From Emiliania huxleyi CCMP1516 (Eukaryota > Haptophyta > Isochrysidales > Noelaerhabdaceae): a stretch of DNA of 32,906 nucleotides. Below, piece after piece: positions 8,611 through 17,881 of the stretch. Location of the stretch: NCBI RefSeq assembly GCF_000372725.1, contig NW_005198030.1:30075-62980 (forward strand), written 5' to 3'. The translations under genes were made by a program, and so were the position numbers. Positions within the stretch are counted from its first letter, which is position 1. Each line of letters starts with the position of its first letter. The notes below the pieces were generated by a model. The model worked only from the letters and a program-made list of their open reading frames with translations, ran no database searches and was not told where the DNA came from.

Positions 8611-9046
8611 TAGAAACCTCGAGACATGTAGTGGAAAAAGGAAAGAAAAAGGACGTGAGTTAAATTGCGGGAAAGACATACAAGTTAAAAACGGAGGGAA
8701 GCGTGCAGAGCTGCAGAGAGTACGAGTTAGAAACGGGAAGCAAATTGCGTGAGGGGGGGGGGGGGGCTGGTCTTGATTGAGCAATCTGAAGCCATCGCTC
8801 AGCCTCAGGAGGCAGGTATATGTTATTGAATTTAACTTGAGGGCAAAAGAGAAAATATTTGGCGACCGATGCCGAACCTACCTCGCGCGCGGCAGCGCGC
8901 GAAGCGGAAATTCCAGCGGCGAGCAGTCCGGCGCGTGGCCTCTCGGGCCATAACACCGTGGACCCGGGACGGCCCTCCCATAACATGTTATGGGCTGCTA
9001 TGCCCCGAGAGCCATAACACCATAACAATAACTGCGCCTGGGGACA
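8611..9046. other. Non-coding spacer inside the repeat block
   Basis: Lower-GC sequence with a G run at about 8753-8766 and no credible gene. A perfect 18-bp palindrome, CCCATAACATGTTATGGG, lies at 8977-8994 and links this stretch to the CATAAC minisatellite. Confidence 0.5.
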
Positions 9047-9200
9047 AGCAATCCTACATCTTGTAGGACTATGAGCGCGCGGTGCTCAACACAATCGTAC
9101 CAGATCCAAGGATTGCTAGCAGGCGCACAGAGGGCGCTCCCAATCGCTCCAGCCGCGAGCGCTTGTGAGCGCGCCGGGACGGTCTCCTCACAATCCAAAC
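9047..9200. repeat. Second block of GATTGCGAGC-type palindromes
   Basis: TCCTACATCTT and TAGGACTA, both found at about 8198-8218, recur here together with further CAATC and GATTG arms. It is the same family as 8105-8355, interrupted by the CATAAC block. Confidence 0.55.
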
Positions 9201-9612
9201 AGTGGCACTGCGCAACAGCAGCCTGGCCGTCGCCCCAGCCCCTCTCTCTCGCCGTAGCCTCTCCGCCAGCAGGAGGCCGAGAAAATCGACTCCCGCCACC
9301 ATCCCCGTCATCCACCGGGGCCTCCTGCTGTGGCGCCCACGGGCGCCACTACAAGCGGGGGGTTCAAGTGTGAGCGATGACCGGGAGACGAGCCGCTCTT
9401 GCCTAACGGCCAGCGCTGCTCCGTCGGCCCGCCTCGTACGAACCACCTGAAATCCCAACCGACATCGTATGTGTCCATGTCGTCGCATGGACCCTCCGGG
9501 TCCGGCGCGGAGCGACGGGAAGACAACAGAACGAAGTTTCACCTAATTTTTTCGAGTCCCAAGCTGGAAGCACTGCCCGCTGCTGTTGCCAGCCAAAGCG
9601 ATACACGTGCAT

Positions 9613-11007
9613 ATGGCACTGCGCCGCGTGAGTGGAATCCTGCTCGCTGGCGGCGCCCGCGCCATGTCGACCTCCGTCCCAACCACCGGCATGCCTCCGG
9701 GTCCGTTTCCCGTCGGCGTGACTACCGTGCAGTTTTCCGACGGCAGCCGCACCGACCCGGACAGTGGCGGGCCTCGCCAGCTGCAGACGGAGATCTGGTA
9801 TCCCGCGGCGAGCGAGGCCGCCTCACAGCCGCGCAACCTGTACTCGGAGTTCCTCAGCCGCGGCGTCATCCCCGGCTCGATCGCCGCGGCCGAGTCGGAC
9901 GACGCCATCGGAGGCTATCGGGAGGGCCTGACGATTGAGGAGCTCGACCGTACGTGGCCCAACCAGGCGGTGCGGGACGCGCGGCCGTGTGGCGCGTGCA
10001 AGAGGCCGTGGCCGCTCGTCATCTTTTCGCACGGCTCCGGCGCCTTCCGCGCCAGCTATATCTATTGGACCGAGTTCCTCGCCTCGCACGGCTTTTGCGT
10101 GGTCGCGTGCGACCACCCGGGCTCCGCGCGATACACGCAGGTCGGCGGCGCGGTCGTCAAGCCGGGCGGCACGCGCTCGGCGCGCGCGCAGATGGAGGCG
10201 GACCGTCCCGCAGACATGCTATTCCTGCTGGACTGCATGGAGGCGCTCTCTCGCGGCGCAGACTCGCGGTTCGCGGGCAGCCTCGCACCTAGATGAAAGA
10301 GTGGTCGTGCGCTCCCACGGGCGGCCGAGAAGAGACACGCACTCGGCCCGTTCCATCGGGTTCCCCCCCTCGGCATCGTGTGAGAGTGTCCACAGCGCGG
10401 TCCTGTGCTCCCACCCGCTCACATCGCAGGCCGCGTCGACACCGACCGGACGGCGCTGAGCGGCATGTCCTTTGGCGGCTTCTCGACGGCGGCGGCGATG
10501 GAGGTGCGGGACCCGCGCGTCAAGGCGGCCATCATGAAGTGCCCCTCCATCGCCATGTCGGGCGGCGGCCAGCTGCACACGTCTGCCCGCAAGGACCGCA
10601 CCACTCCGGTGATGGTGATGCTCGGCACGGAGGACACCGTGATCGGCGAGGCGGGCAACGCGGCGGGGCGTGCGTACGTCGAGACCCACGAGGGGCCGGC
10701 CGCCCTCGTCGAGCTCGTCCGCGGCGGCCACGTCAGCTTCACCTCGTGCGCGCTCTACAACCCGGCGTACGGCAACGGCATCGGCGAGAGCAAGAGCCTG
10801 AGCCGGCCGGGCGAGACGTACACGCCGCTCGAGATCGGCGAGCAGCACCGGATGGTCAACAGCTACGGCCTCGCCTTCCTCAACGCGCACCTGCGCGCCG
10901 ACTACGCGGGCGAGGCGGGCGCCGCAGCCTCGGCCGGCGAATACAATGCAGAGTACCTCAAGGCGAACCGGTTCGACGCGGCGGAGCTGCGTTACGCGGC
11001 CAAGTGA
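9613..11007 (+). CDS. Alpha/beta hydrolase, PAF-acetylhydrolase / dienelactone hydrolase-like, one intron
   Basis: Exons 9613-10276 and 10430-11007 give 413 residues. The intron 10277-10429 (GC...AG, 153 nt) carries an in-frame stop, so splicing is needed. The N terminus (MALRRVSGILLAGGARAMSTS) could be a mitochondrial presequence; a second ATG at 9664 is an alternative start. The early GPFPVGVTTVQFSDGSR and EIWYPA match the entry to plasma PAF-acetylhydrolase-like and predicted dienelactone hydrolase-like esterases. LVIFSHGSGAFR supplies the oxyanion region. Splicing joins RFAG to RVDTDRTALSGMSFGG, with Ser235 as nucleophile (G-M-S-F-G); Asp290 (GTEDT) and His322 (GGHVSF) complete the triad. 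It should hydrolyse a short-chain ester or lipid; the substrate is not predictable. Confidence 0.85.
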
Positions 11008-11094
11008 GCCTCTCAGGCTGTGCCATAAAAAGTGTTTTTCTCTTCTTCGCCTCGGCCAGACTGGTGCGGCGTCGCAGGCGACACACACACACAT

Positions 11095-11757
11095 ATGTCG
11101 CTTCTCCCGACCGAGTCTCGCTCCCGCGACCCGGTGAGCACCGACTGGGACGACATTCAGCGCCGGCTCGGCAACCTGCCACCGCTCGAGGAGGCGGCGT
11201 CGGCGCTGGCGTGGGAGCCCGAGGAGGCGAGCGACAGGGCGCTGCAGCAGAGGCTGGGTCCCGCCGAGGGTGGCGCGCCGGGCTGCTCCGATGACGCGTC
11301 GGCCGACACGGATGCGCTCGAGCAGTGGCGCGCCGAGCGGCTCGCTCAGCTCAAGGGCTTGGCGGGCGGTTTCGGCACGCTTGTGCTCATCACGCGCGAG
11401 CAGTTTGTGGCCGAGGTGAACCGCGCCGGCGACGGTGTGGGCGTCGTCGTCTTTCTGCACAAGCCGAAGCACTACCCGTCGGCGTACATGGAGGTGCTGC
11501 TCGAGCGCCTCGCAGCCAAGCACCGCGCCGTCAAGTTTTGCCGGATCGGCCACCACGACTGCATCCCCGACTACCCCGACGCCAACCTGCCCACGCTGCT
11601 CATGTACCGAGACGACGACCTGCTGCGCCAGTGCGTCGGGCTCGCCGCGTTCGGCGGGGACGCCTACGGCGTCGACGACGTCGAGTGGGAACTCGCCGAG
11701 GCCGGGCTCGTCAGCACAGACCTGCCTGCGAACCCGCACGCGCAGCGGCATCGGTGA
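11095..11757 (+). CDS. Phosducin-like protein, PhLP2/PDCL3 type
   Basis: A 220-residue protein starting at ATG 11095 (MSLLPTESRSRDP). The N-terminal third is helical and acidic (WDDIQRRLGNLPPLEE, then EQWRAERLAQLK). Residues from about 95 form a thioredoxin fold without the redox CxxC: VGVVVFLHKPKHYPSAYMEV, then HRAVKFCRIGHHDCIPDYPD and NLPTLLMYRDDDLLRQCVG. The DCIP-x-YPD-x-NLPTLL core is characteristic of the PhLP2/PhLP3 (VIAF) group, cytosolic partners of the CCT chaperonin in actin and tubulin folding. Length matches the family. The gene begins only 87 nt after the hydrolase stop on the same strand, with a pyrimidine tract in the gap (11034-11050). Confidence 0.9.
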   Translation: MSLLPTESRSRDPVSTDWDDIQRRLGNLPPLEEAASALAWEPEEASDRALQQRLGPAEGGAPGCSDDASADTDALEQWRAERLAQLKGLAGGFGTLVLITREQFVAEVNRAGDGVGVVVFLHKPKHYPSAYMEVLLERLAAKHRAVKFCRIGHHDCIPDYPDANLPTLLMYRDDDLLRQCVGLAAFGGDAYGVDDVEWELAEAGLVSTDLPANPHAQRHR

Positions 11758-11837
11758 GGGAGTTGTGTGTGGCGAGCAGTTAGTAGCGCGAGCAGCTTTT
11801 TCTTTTCTTTCGCTGCCCTCTGAGAACACGCCGCTCG

Positions 11838-14159
11838 ATGGACTCCATCCCTTCGATGGCTGTCAAGGAGACGGGGTCGGAGGTCAGCGCCTCGATAGAG
11901 GAGACGAACCGCGTGCGTGCGGAGCTCGGTCTCAAGCCGCTGGCCGAGGGGAAGGGCTCCAACAAGGAGGCCGAGGCGGCCGAGCGTGGGCGCGAGCTGG
12001 CGGCGCAGCGGAAGCAGGAGGCGGAGGAGGAGGCGATGCGCGCCAAGCTGGAGGACGCCAAGCGGAAGCGGCAGCTCCACGCCAAGGTGAGCGGCAAGGG
12101 CATCGGCGAGCAGCTCGACGGCGAGGAAATGGACTCGGCCGCGGCGTGGGTGGCCAAGTCGCGGCGCGGCGAGGAGGCGGCCAAGGCGGCGCGGTCAAAG
12201 GCGCGCGCGGAGGGGCGGGCGCGGCCGAAGGGGAAGGGGAAGCCCAAGCCGGCAGGGCTCGGCGAGCGGTACGACGAGATGGACGAGGAGTCGCAGCTGA
12301 GCGGCGCGCTAGTGGGGCACTCGACGGACGATTTCAAGGCGGGCGAGGACGTCGTGCTGACGCTGGCGGACGAGTCGATCCTGGACGAGAAGGAGGGGAG
12401 CTACGCGCTGCGCGAGGGCGACGAGCTGCTCGAGAACGTCTCGATGGCCGAGCAGCAGCGCCGCGAGCGCGCGCGCGACGCGGCGCGCGGCGTGCGCGAG
12501 CGCGACGACCCCCTCGGAGGCTCGTCCATCCTCGACAAGTACGACGAGCCCAAGGAGCGGGCGACGGTGCGGCTGGACGGGTCGGGGTCGGTCGACGAGG
12601 CGCGGCTCAAGAAGCTCGCCGCCGTCAAGCAGCGCCTCGCCGCGCAGCAGGCGTCGGGCGGCGTCCTCGCCGCGCACGACTTGAGCAGCGGCGGCGCGGC
12701 GGCGGCGGTGCCAAAGCTGGCGGTGGGGGCGGACTACATGACGAAGGCGGAGGCGGAGGCGGCGGGGTTCAAGAAGCCGGCGCACCGCGAGAAGAAGAAG
12801 CTGCGCAAGAAGTCGCGCGCTTCGGCCGGCGCCCTCGACCTCGACGCGATGGCGGCGGCCGAGGCGGTCGGCGGCGGCGCGTCCAACCTCGGCTCGCGCG
12901 GCCAGCGGGCGGCGCGCGCCGAGGAGCGGGCGGCGGAGGCGCAGGCGGGGCGCGACGAGCGCGCGCAGAGATTCGAGCGCGCGCTCGAGATCGCCGAGGG
13001 CCGTGCGGCCGAGCGGCTGCGTGGTCCGGCTGCGGCCGGCGGCGGCGGCGGCGAGGACGTGGAGATGGGCGACGCGGGCGAGGCGGAGGAGGAGAGCGCG
13101 GAGGTGGACGCGGAGCTGTACTCGGCGCTGGCGCGGGCGCGCCGGGTCGGCAAGATGACGTCGGAGCGGCGGTCGGAGGACCACGCCGCCGCGCGGCTGC
13201 AGGCGCAGCTCGAGGAGGCGGAGAGGTGGGCGGCGGAGCGGAGGGACGAGGGCGGGATCCCGGCGGGTGACGACGCGCCGCCGCCCGAGGGATCGATTGA
13301 GTTTTCGGAGACGTCCGAATTTATCAAGTCGGTGCAGGCCAAGGAGGAGATCGACGAGGCGGCGGCCGGCTCCGACCTCCCCTCGGTGGCTCGAAAGCGC
13401 GCGCAGGAGGCAAAGGAGCGCGCGGGCGACAAGGACAAGGACGCGGCGGAGGGCGGCAAGGAGGACAAGGTCAAGGTGAAGCAGGAGAAGGCGGGCGCGG
13501 CGGGCGGCTGGGGCGCGGTGGGGGAGGGCGGCGGCGGGCACGGGAACGACGACGACGACGACGACGACGACGAGGACGACGACGAGGATGAGCAGCTCAA
13601 AGGGTTGCACGACCGCGAGGTGTCGTCGGGGCTGGCGGCGGCGCTGCAGATGGCGCGGACGCGCAACATGCTGGGCGAGGAGAAGGAGGCGGCGGGGCGG
13701 ATGTTCGACTCGAAGGGCGCGGGGCTGCACAACTACGAGGAGGGCAGCGAGGCGGAGAAGGGCGTGCAGCTCAACTACTTCGACGAGTACGGCCGCAAGA
13801 TGACGCAAAAGGAGGCCTTTCGGCAGCTCTCGTGGAAGTTCCACGGCAAGGGGCCGTCCAAGAAGCGCAAGGAGAAGCGGATGGCGGCCTTCGAGGCGCA
13901 GATGACCGAGCAGAAGGACGACCGCGCGATGGCCTACATGGGCGTGCTGCAGCGGGCGCAGCAGTCCACAAAGTCGGCCCACGTGGTCCTGACTGGCCAG
14001 CACGCAATCAAGGCGTCCGAGGCGCGAAGCGGGCCGGGCCTGCCGGGGGGGCGGAGGCGGGCTTGGGCTGCCGGACACCAGAGCGTGATCTGTCCGTAGG
14101 TGACGGCGAAGCAGCGCAAGGCCGACAAGCCCGCGCCAAAGAAGCCAAAGCTCGGCTGA
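11838..14159 (+). CDS. SART1: SART1/Snu66, U4/U6.U5 tri-snRNP component
   Basis: Exons 11838-14021 and 14100-14159 give 747 residues; the intron 14022-14099 (GC...AG, 78 nt) has an in-frame TAG formed by its own acceptor. Splicing joins HAIKASE to VTAKQRKADKPAPKKPKLG. Family landmarks are DDFKAGEDVVLTLADESIL at about 163-182, repeated charged coiled-coil segments, LAAALQMARTRNMLGEE, YGRKMTQKEAFRQLSWKFHG near 650-670, and a C terminus with AHVVLTG. These match SART1/Snu66, which acts in the nucleus in tri-snRNP recruitment and spliceosome activation. Insertions are Ala/Arg/Glu-rich, and an Asp run is encoded at about 13549-13590. It starts 80 nt after the PhLP2 stop. Of the gene calls here this is among the surest. 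Confidence 0.93.
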
Positions 14160-14744
14160 GGCTGGCATCGTGCGGCGCCGCGGGCGTTGGCGGCGGAGCC
14201 GGTGGGGACGAATCCGCCAGCGCCCAGGCCGGGCTTGCGAGGACATGTAGGCACTTGCGGGCCGGGCGCCCGCAGTGCCGCCAGTACGCTGAACGGTTTG
14301 CGTGGGGTTTCGCGCGTGTCAAAGTCGGCAGAGACTCGAGGTTGGACACAGTCCTGCTGCTGCTCACACGCTCGTGTCGTCTAACGAGACTCGAGAGGCG
14401 CGCGCCCAGCTGTGGCGAGTCGTCCTGGAGAGAGCCGCGGCCGGAGGCCCCGGAGCCGGGTCTGTGGCTTGCCTCTAAAAAGCGGAAAACATTATGCTGT
14501 ACGCAAACAGCACATAGCTATAATCACTACGGTAGACACCGCGAGTGCGCGTTTGTGGTGCATTACCGGCTCGGCGCCATGCCCATGGAGCCCGCCCCGC
14601 GGCGGGAGGGGCGGAGGGAGCGCGATGCCGATGCGCGATGGTCTGGGCCGCGGTATCCACACGGTCAAAGCCGAATCAGCCGCATGTGAGGCATGCGCGC
14701 GCTTCGCCGGCCGCGTCCCAGGCACCCGCCGCTGTCTCCCTCCC
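14160..14744. other. Intergenic between two converging 3' ends
   Basis: No supported gene. SART1 and the Aha1-like gene converge here, so it should contain both 3' UTRs. I see no clear AATAAA-type signal in the expected positions and no repeat. Confidence 0.4.
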
Positions 14745-15410
14745 TCACTTGGCGTTGATCTCGGAATAAAAGACCTTCAGCTTCTCCTGGATTTGCGGAA
14801 GCTGCTTCTTCAAGTAGCGCAGCGCCATCTGGTGCGAGCCATCGTTCGGCTCCTTCGCGCTCCATTTGACCTAGGGATATGGGGCGTCGGACGGTGGATG
14901 GTCGGCCGGTGGTGTGCGCACTCCCGCGTAGCGCGCCTCATAGGCTCCATCAGACACGTCCTCAGACACGTAGGGCAGAATCAGTGTGCCCTCCACGTCG
15001 TCGTAGTCGACAGAGCCCTGCCATTTCAGCTTCACGTCGAGCTCGTAGGCCACGATGCGCTTTCCCTTCCGGTTGGAGACTGATGCCTCGCCCGTGCAGC
15101 TCTCCAGCCCAGTCACCCGCACCCAGCCCTTGTCGGGCACGCCAGAGGCCTCAACGCCGACCAGCAGCGCGGTGAGACGCTCCTTACACCACGGCAACAG
15201 GTCCTGCTCGCTCCAGTGCCACTGGTTCACGTTCGCCGCATCCTCCCGAGGCGCTGTTGCGCCGGCAATGATGCGCTGCGAGGAGGCGTCGGCCAGTTTC
15301 TGCCACAAGGCTTCGGCGGTGGCGTCCTGCAGCGACGTCTCTCTCGCTGCGGATAGAAACTTCTCCTTGGTGACGAATAGGGAAGCGGTCTTGTCGTTCG
15401 AGGCTGCCAT
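14745..15410 (-). CDS. Aha1/Hch1-type Hsp90 co-chaperone, short form
   Basis: The ATG at 15410 opens MAASNDKTASLFVTKEKFLS. The Aha1 N-domain signature NVNQWHW is at 60-66, followed by W74, and by GEASVSNRKGKRIVAYELDV with the conserved NRKGK at 113-117. Past residue 158 the frame reaches TAG at 14873-14871, which is the acceptor of an intron. Exon 2 runs 14870-14745 (VKWSAKEPNDGSHQMALRYL, ending EINAK). The donor is either GAG|GCGCGC (intron 14936-14871, 66 nt, 199 aa) or GGA|GTGCGC (intron 14921-14871, 51 nt, 204 aa). The N domain binds the Hsp90 middle domain and stimulates ATPase. The C-terminal domain of full Aha1 is absent, so this is an Hch1-like short form. Confidence 0.88.
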
Positions 15411-15815
15411 GCGGGTTTCCGACCCTCCTGGTCAGGGTTTCCGAGCTGCTTGCCAGCCTGCCTGTCGTGTGCCGCGCGCCCCTCACAAGCACGCACAACA
15501 AGCACGCACGACAAGCAACGCGGCCCCCGGTCGCTCTCGAGGTCTCGCCTCTCTCGACTCGTCGCCGCGAATGGTTGGGCAGGTTGCTCTCATGCTAAGG
15601 GCGTAGTCTACGCCCTTCTCATGCCAGTTCGACGATCGGCAGCCTCACCGAAGGTCGCGCCGCTGCGCAGCGAGAGCCAGGCTCGCCCGGCGAAGGTGAC
15701 CAGAGAGTGAGTGCTCAACAAATACCAGAAATCAGTAACCAGCCTCCGGCGGGGCCCCCCGCTACATTTACACAAAAAGTCCCAAAACTCGAAATAAATA
15801 CACCACGGAGCACGG
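15411..15815. other. Intergenic region with palindrome and repeat word
   Basis: No supported gene. It holds the 5' flank of the Aha1-like gene and the 3' flank of the ZZ gene. At 15597-15617 a perfect inverted repeat has 10-nt arms (AAGGGCGTAG and its complement) around one base. At 15754-15765 lies GCCCCCCGCTAC, repeated on the far side of the ZZ gene. Confidence 0.45.
15754..15765 (+). repeat. 12-mer GCCCCCCGCTAC, left flank of ZZ gene
   Basis: The same 12 bases occur at 17429-17440, and their reverse complement at 17460-17471. The outermost copies are in inverted orientation and bracket the ZZ-finger gene over 1718 bp. Confidence 0.6.
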
Positions 15816-17258
15816 TCACGCGCACACGCGACCTCCCACGCACCACCTGTGAAGATCGCGAATAGCTGCCTCCTCGCGTTTGCGGTGACGCTCCCTGCGA
15901 CGATTGCTCTCGGCTTGGGACTCTCCCGCCGCGGGAGGCAGATCATACCCCACCGCCGTACTAAGGCCGTCCTCCTGCTGCGAGGTGCCGCACGCCAAGC
16001 AACAATCAAAGTCGCACGCATCGCATCGCCAGCGCACCGCAACATCCGGCACATCACCCTTGCATTGAGCACAGGTCTTCGACGCAGTCAGAGATGATAT
16101 GATGGCTTGGTCTTGCCGCAACGTGGCTCTGTCTCCATAGAAATCATCATAGAACTTTGCAAGGTACTCATACGACGTCTCAGGCACACGTCCCATCGCC
16201 ACCGCGCCACTGACTTGGTGGCGTCCTACCAAGTCCCAGGCGACGTGGTCCCAGCCATCACTTTCGAAGTCGTGACGCAGCCAAGCAACCATCGTAGCAT
16301 CTGTTGATCGCCCTACCCCATTCACGTCGGAGGTGATCGTCATCAGCTGCACTGGCGCACCACAGCAATTACTCTCCAACATCGACGACGGCCACTTCTC
16401 CCCGTCTGGGGCTACCGGATTCTTGAGGTAGTCATCTAAATCGCCTACGTTCGGATATAAATATCCGGGAAATCCGCACAAGGGGCGGAAGTGGGCGTCG
16501 TCGACCGTCACGTGGATCTCGCGAAAAGCAGTCAACTCGTCAACGAGCTGCAGCTCGCCCACCACCAAGCTCCCCGGCTCGATCAGGGTCAGATGCCGCG
16601 TAATCCAAGCCGAACTGAGCAGCAGCTCCGCAGAAAGCCCATACGGTGGCGCATCGACTGGCAGCCGTACCCAGGCGTGGGTCTGCGCTGCTTCGCTGAA
16701 GTCCATTGACCTGATGGCGCGCTCCTCGCGCTTGCGGTGCCGGTCGCCGCGCCGCTTTGAGGCGCTCGCCGGCTCGCCGTCGGGTGGCAGCGTGTATTCG
16801 ACCGTCGCGCTGGCCGGACGCTTCGAGCCGAGCGGCGTCGTCACAACCGCGCTAAGCGAGCGCGTCGCGTGCTGCTTGCCGGGCGAGATGACCGGCGCCG
16901 ACACGCGCAGCTGCTGCACGCCCGGTGCATGCTCGTCAATCCAGCAAGGCTGTGCGAGGAGGCTGCTGCCCACCTGCGCGAGAAAGCTGCTGCCCGCCGC
17001 CGATCCGCTGCCCCCGGGCTGGCTGCGCAGCGACGCGCGCATCCGCTCCAGCTCGCGGAGCTTGTCCAACCAGTTTGAGACCTCCCTCCGCTGCTTTATC
17101 GGCTTGCCCATCGCCGCAGCCGCGGCGAACTCATCTGGGTGATCGCCGCGGAGCATGGCCTGCGCCGCGGCGACGAGCCGCCAGTCGGCCTTCTTGGACT
17201 TGATCAGGGTCGCGTCCTTGAGCGCAGCGACTGCAGCCTTCGCGCCGGCCTCGGCCAT
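15816..17258 (-). CDS. ZZ-type zinc-finger protein with duplicated basic motif
   Basis: A 480-residue protein from ATG 17258 (MAEAGAKAAVAALKDATLIK). The N-terminal 80 residues are helical and charged. A ZZ-like finger lies at 396-423: C396-x2-C399, then RWRCDACDFDCCLACG with C412-x2-C415 and C420-x2-C423. The CDFD core is typical of ZZ domains, which bind peptides or SUMO/histone tails; the last His pair is not seen. A motif of the form YxLPP...RR..RHRKREE.AIR occurs twice, at about 155-183 and 438-467, with mostly different synonymous codons, so the duplication is old. The middle (200-390) is Trp/Asp-rich and unrecognised. The 3' half of the gene is less GC-rich at third positions than the 5' half. 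A further 3' exon is possible at CACAG|GTGGTG near 15850. Confidence 0.65.
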   Translation of the reverse strand: MAEAGAKAAVAALKDATLIKSKKADWRLVAAAQAMLRGDHPDEFAAAAAMGKPIKQRREVSNWLDKLRELERMRASLRSQPGGSGSAAGSSFLAQVGSSLLAQPCWIDEHAPGVQQLRVSAPVISPGKQHATRSLSAVVTTPLGSKRPASATVEYTLPPDGEPASASKRRGDRHRKREERAIRSMDFSEAAQTHAWVRLPVDAPPYGLSAELLLSSAWITRHLTLIEPGSLVVGELQLVDELTAFREIHVTVDDAHFRPLCGFPGYLYPNVGDLDDYLKNPVAPDGEKWPSSMLESNCCGAPVQLMTITSDVNGVGRSTDATMVAWLRHDFESDGWDHVAWDLVGRHQVSGAVAMGRVPETSYEYLAKFYDDFYGDRATLRQDQAIISSLTASKTCAQCKGDVPDVAVRWRCDACDFDCCLACGTSQQEDGLSTAVGYDLPPAAGESQAESNRRRERHRKREEAAIRDLHRWCVGGRVCA

Positions 17259-17428
17259 TCCTCAGAGGCAACGGCGAACGCACTGCGGTCACCCGCCCTT
17301 TGCCGCCGCTTTTGGGGCGCGTGCATCGTCAAAAGATTTGCTGCGACTCGAGGCGAAATGGGGGGCTTCTGGGGGCGGAACAATTCACACCTCGCGCAAC
17401 AACTTATGTTTTCGTAAACGTAGTCGTG

Positions 17429-17471
17429 GCCCCCCGCTACGTCGCACGACTGCGACTGGGTAGCGGGGGGC
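17429..17471. repeat. Inverted 12-mer pair, right flank of ZZ gene
   Basis: GCCCCCCGCTAC (17429-17440) pairs perfectly with 17460-17471; between them GTCGC and GCGAC can pair around a 6-nt loop. Confidence 0.65.
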
Positions 17472-17842
17472 TAAAATCAGGGAGCCTCAGGGAGTGCCAC
17501 TGCCACCACCCAGGCCGCGGGAGCCGAACGGCTGCGCCGAGGACAGCTCCCTCAGTGTGCTCCGCGGCCCACCAGTGTGCGCCGCGGCGCCGTCCAGCCA
17601 CTTTGGCGGCCAGCCACCGGACGAGTTCTTCGACTCTGAAGGACAGAAAGGTACCGTCTGAAAGGTATTTTCATGCTCTATTGACTGGCGAAAAATCCCC
17701 CGCCAACTGTTTTCACAGCGGGCGTGATTCACACCGAAGCATGAGCAAAGCATGGGCTGGGAAGAGGTTACCCAGTCAGTACTCGTACATACACGATCGC
17801 GCCGTGAACACAACTACTCGAGTAACTGACGGATCCGATCCT

Positions 17843-17881
17843 GACAGTCGCACGCGCCGCGCTGTGGCGCGTGCGACTGTC
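17843..17881. repeat. Perfect 16-bp hairpin
   Basis: Arms GACAGTCGCACGCGCC (17843-17858) and its exact complement (17866-17881) enclose the loop GCGCTGT. A shorter CTTTG/CAAAG inverted pair follows at once. The arms are too GC-rich and exact to be expected by chance, but no T-run follows, so it is not a simple terminator. Confidence 0.7.

Noticed and set aside
12309..14246. 645-codon open frame on minus
   Set aside because: It lies opposite SART1 and is rich in Arg/Leu as expected for the antisense of Ala/Glu/Arg-rich, GC-rich coding DNA.
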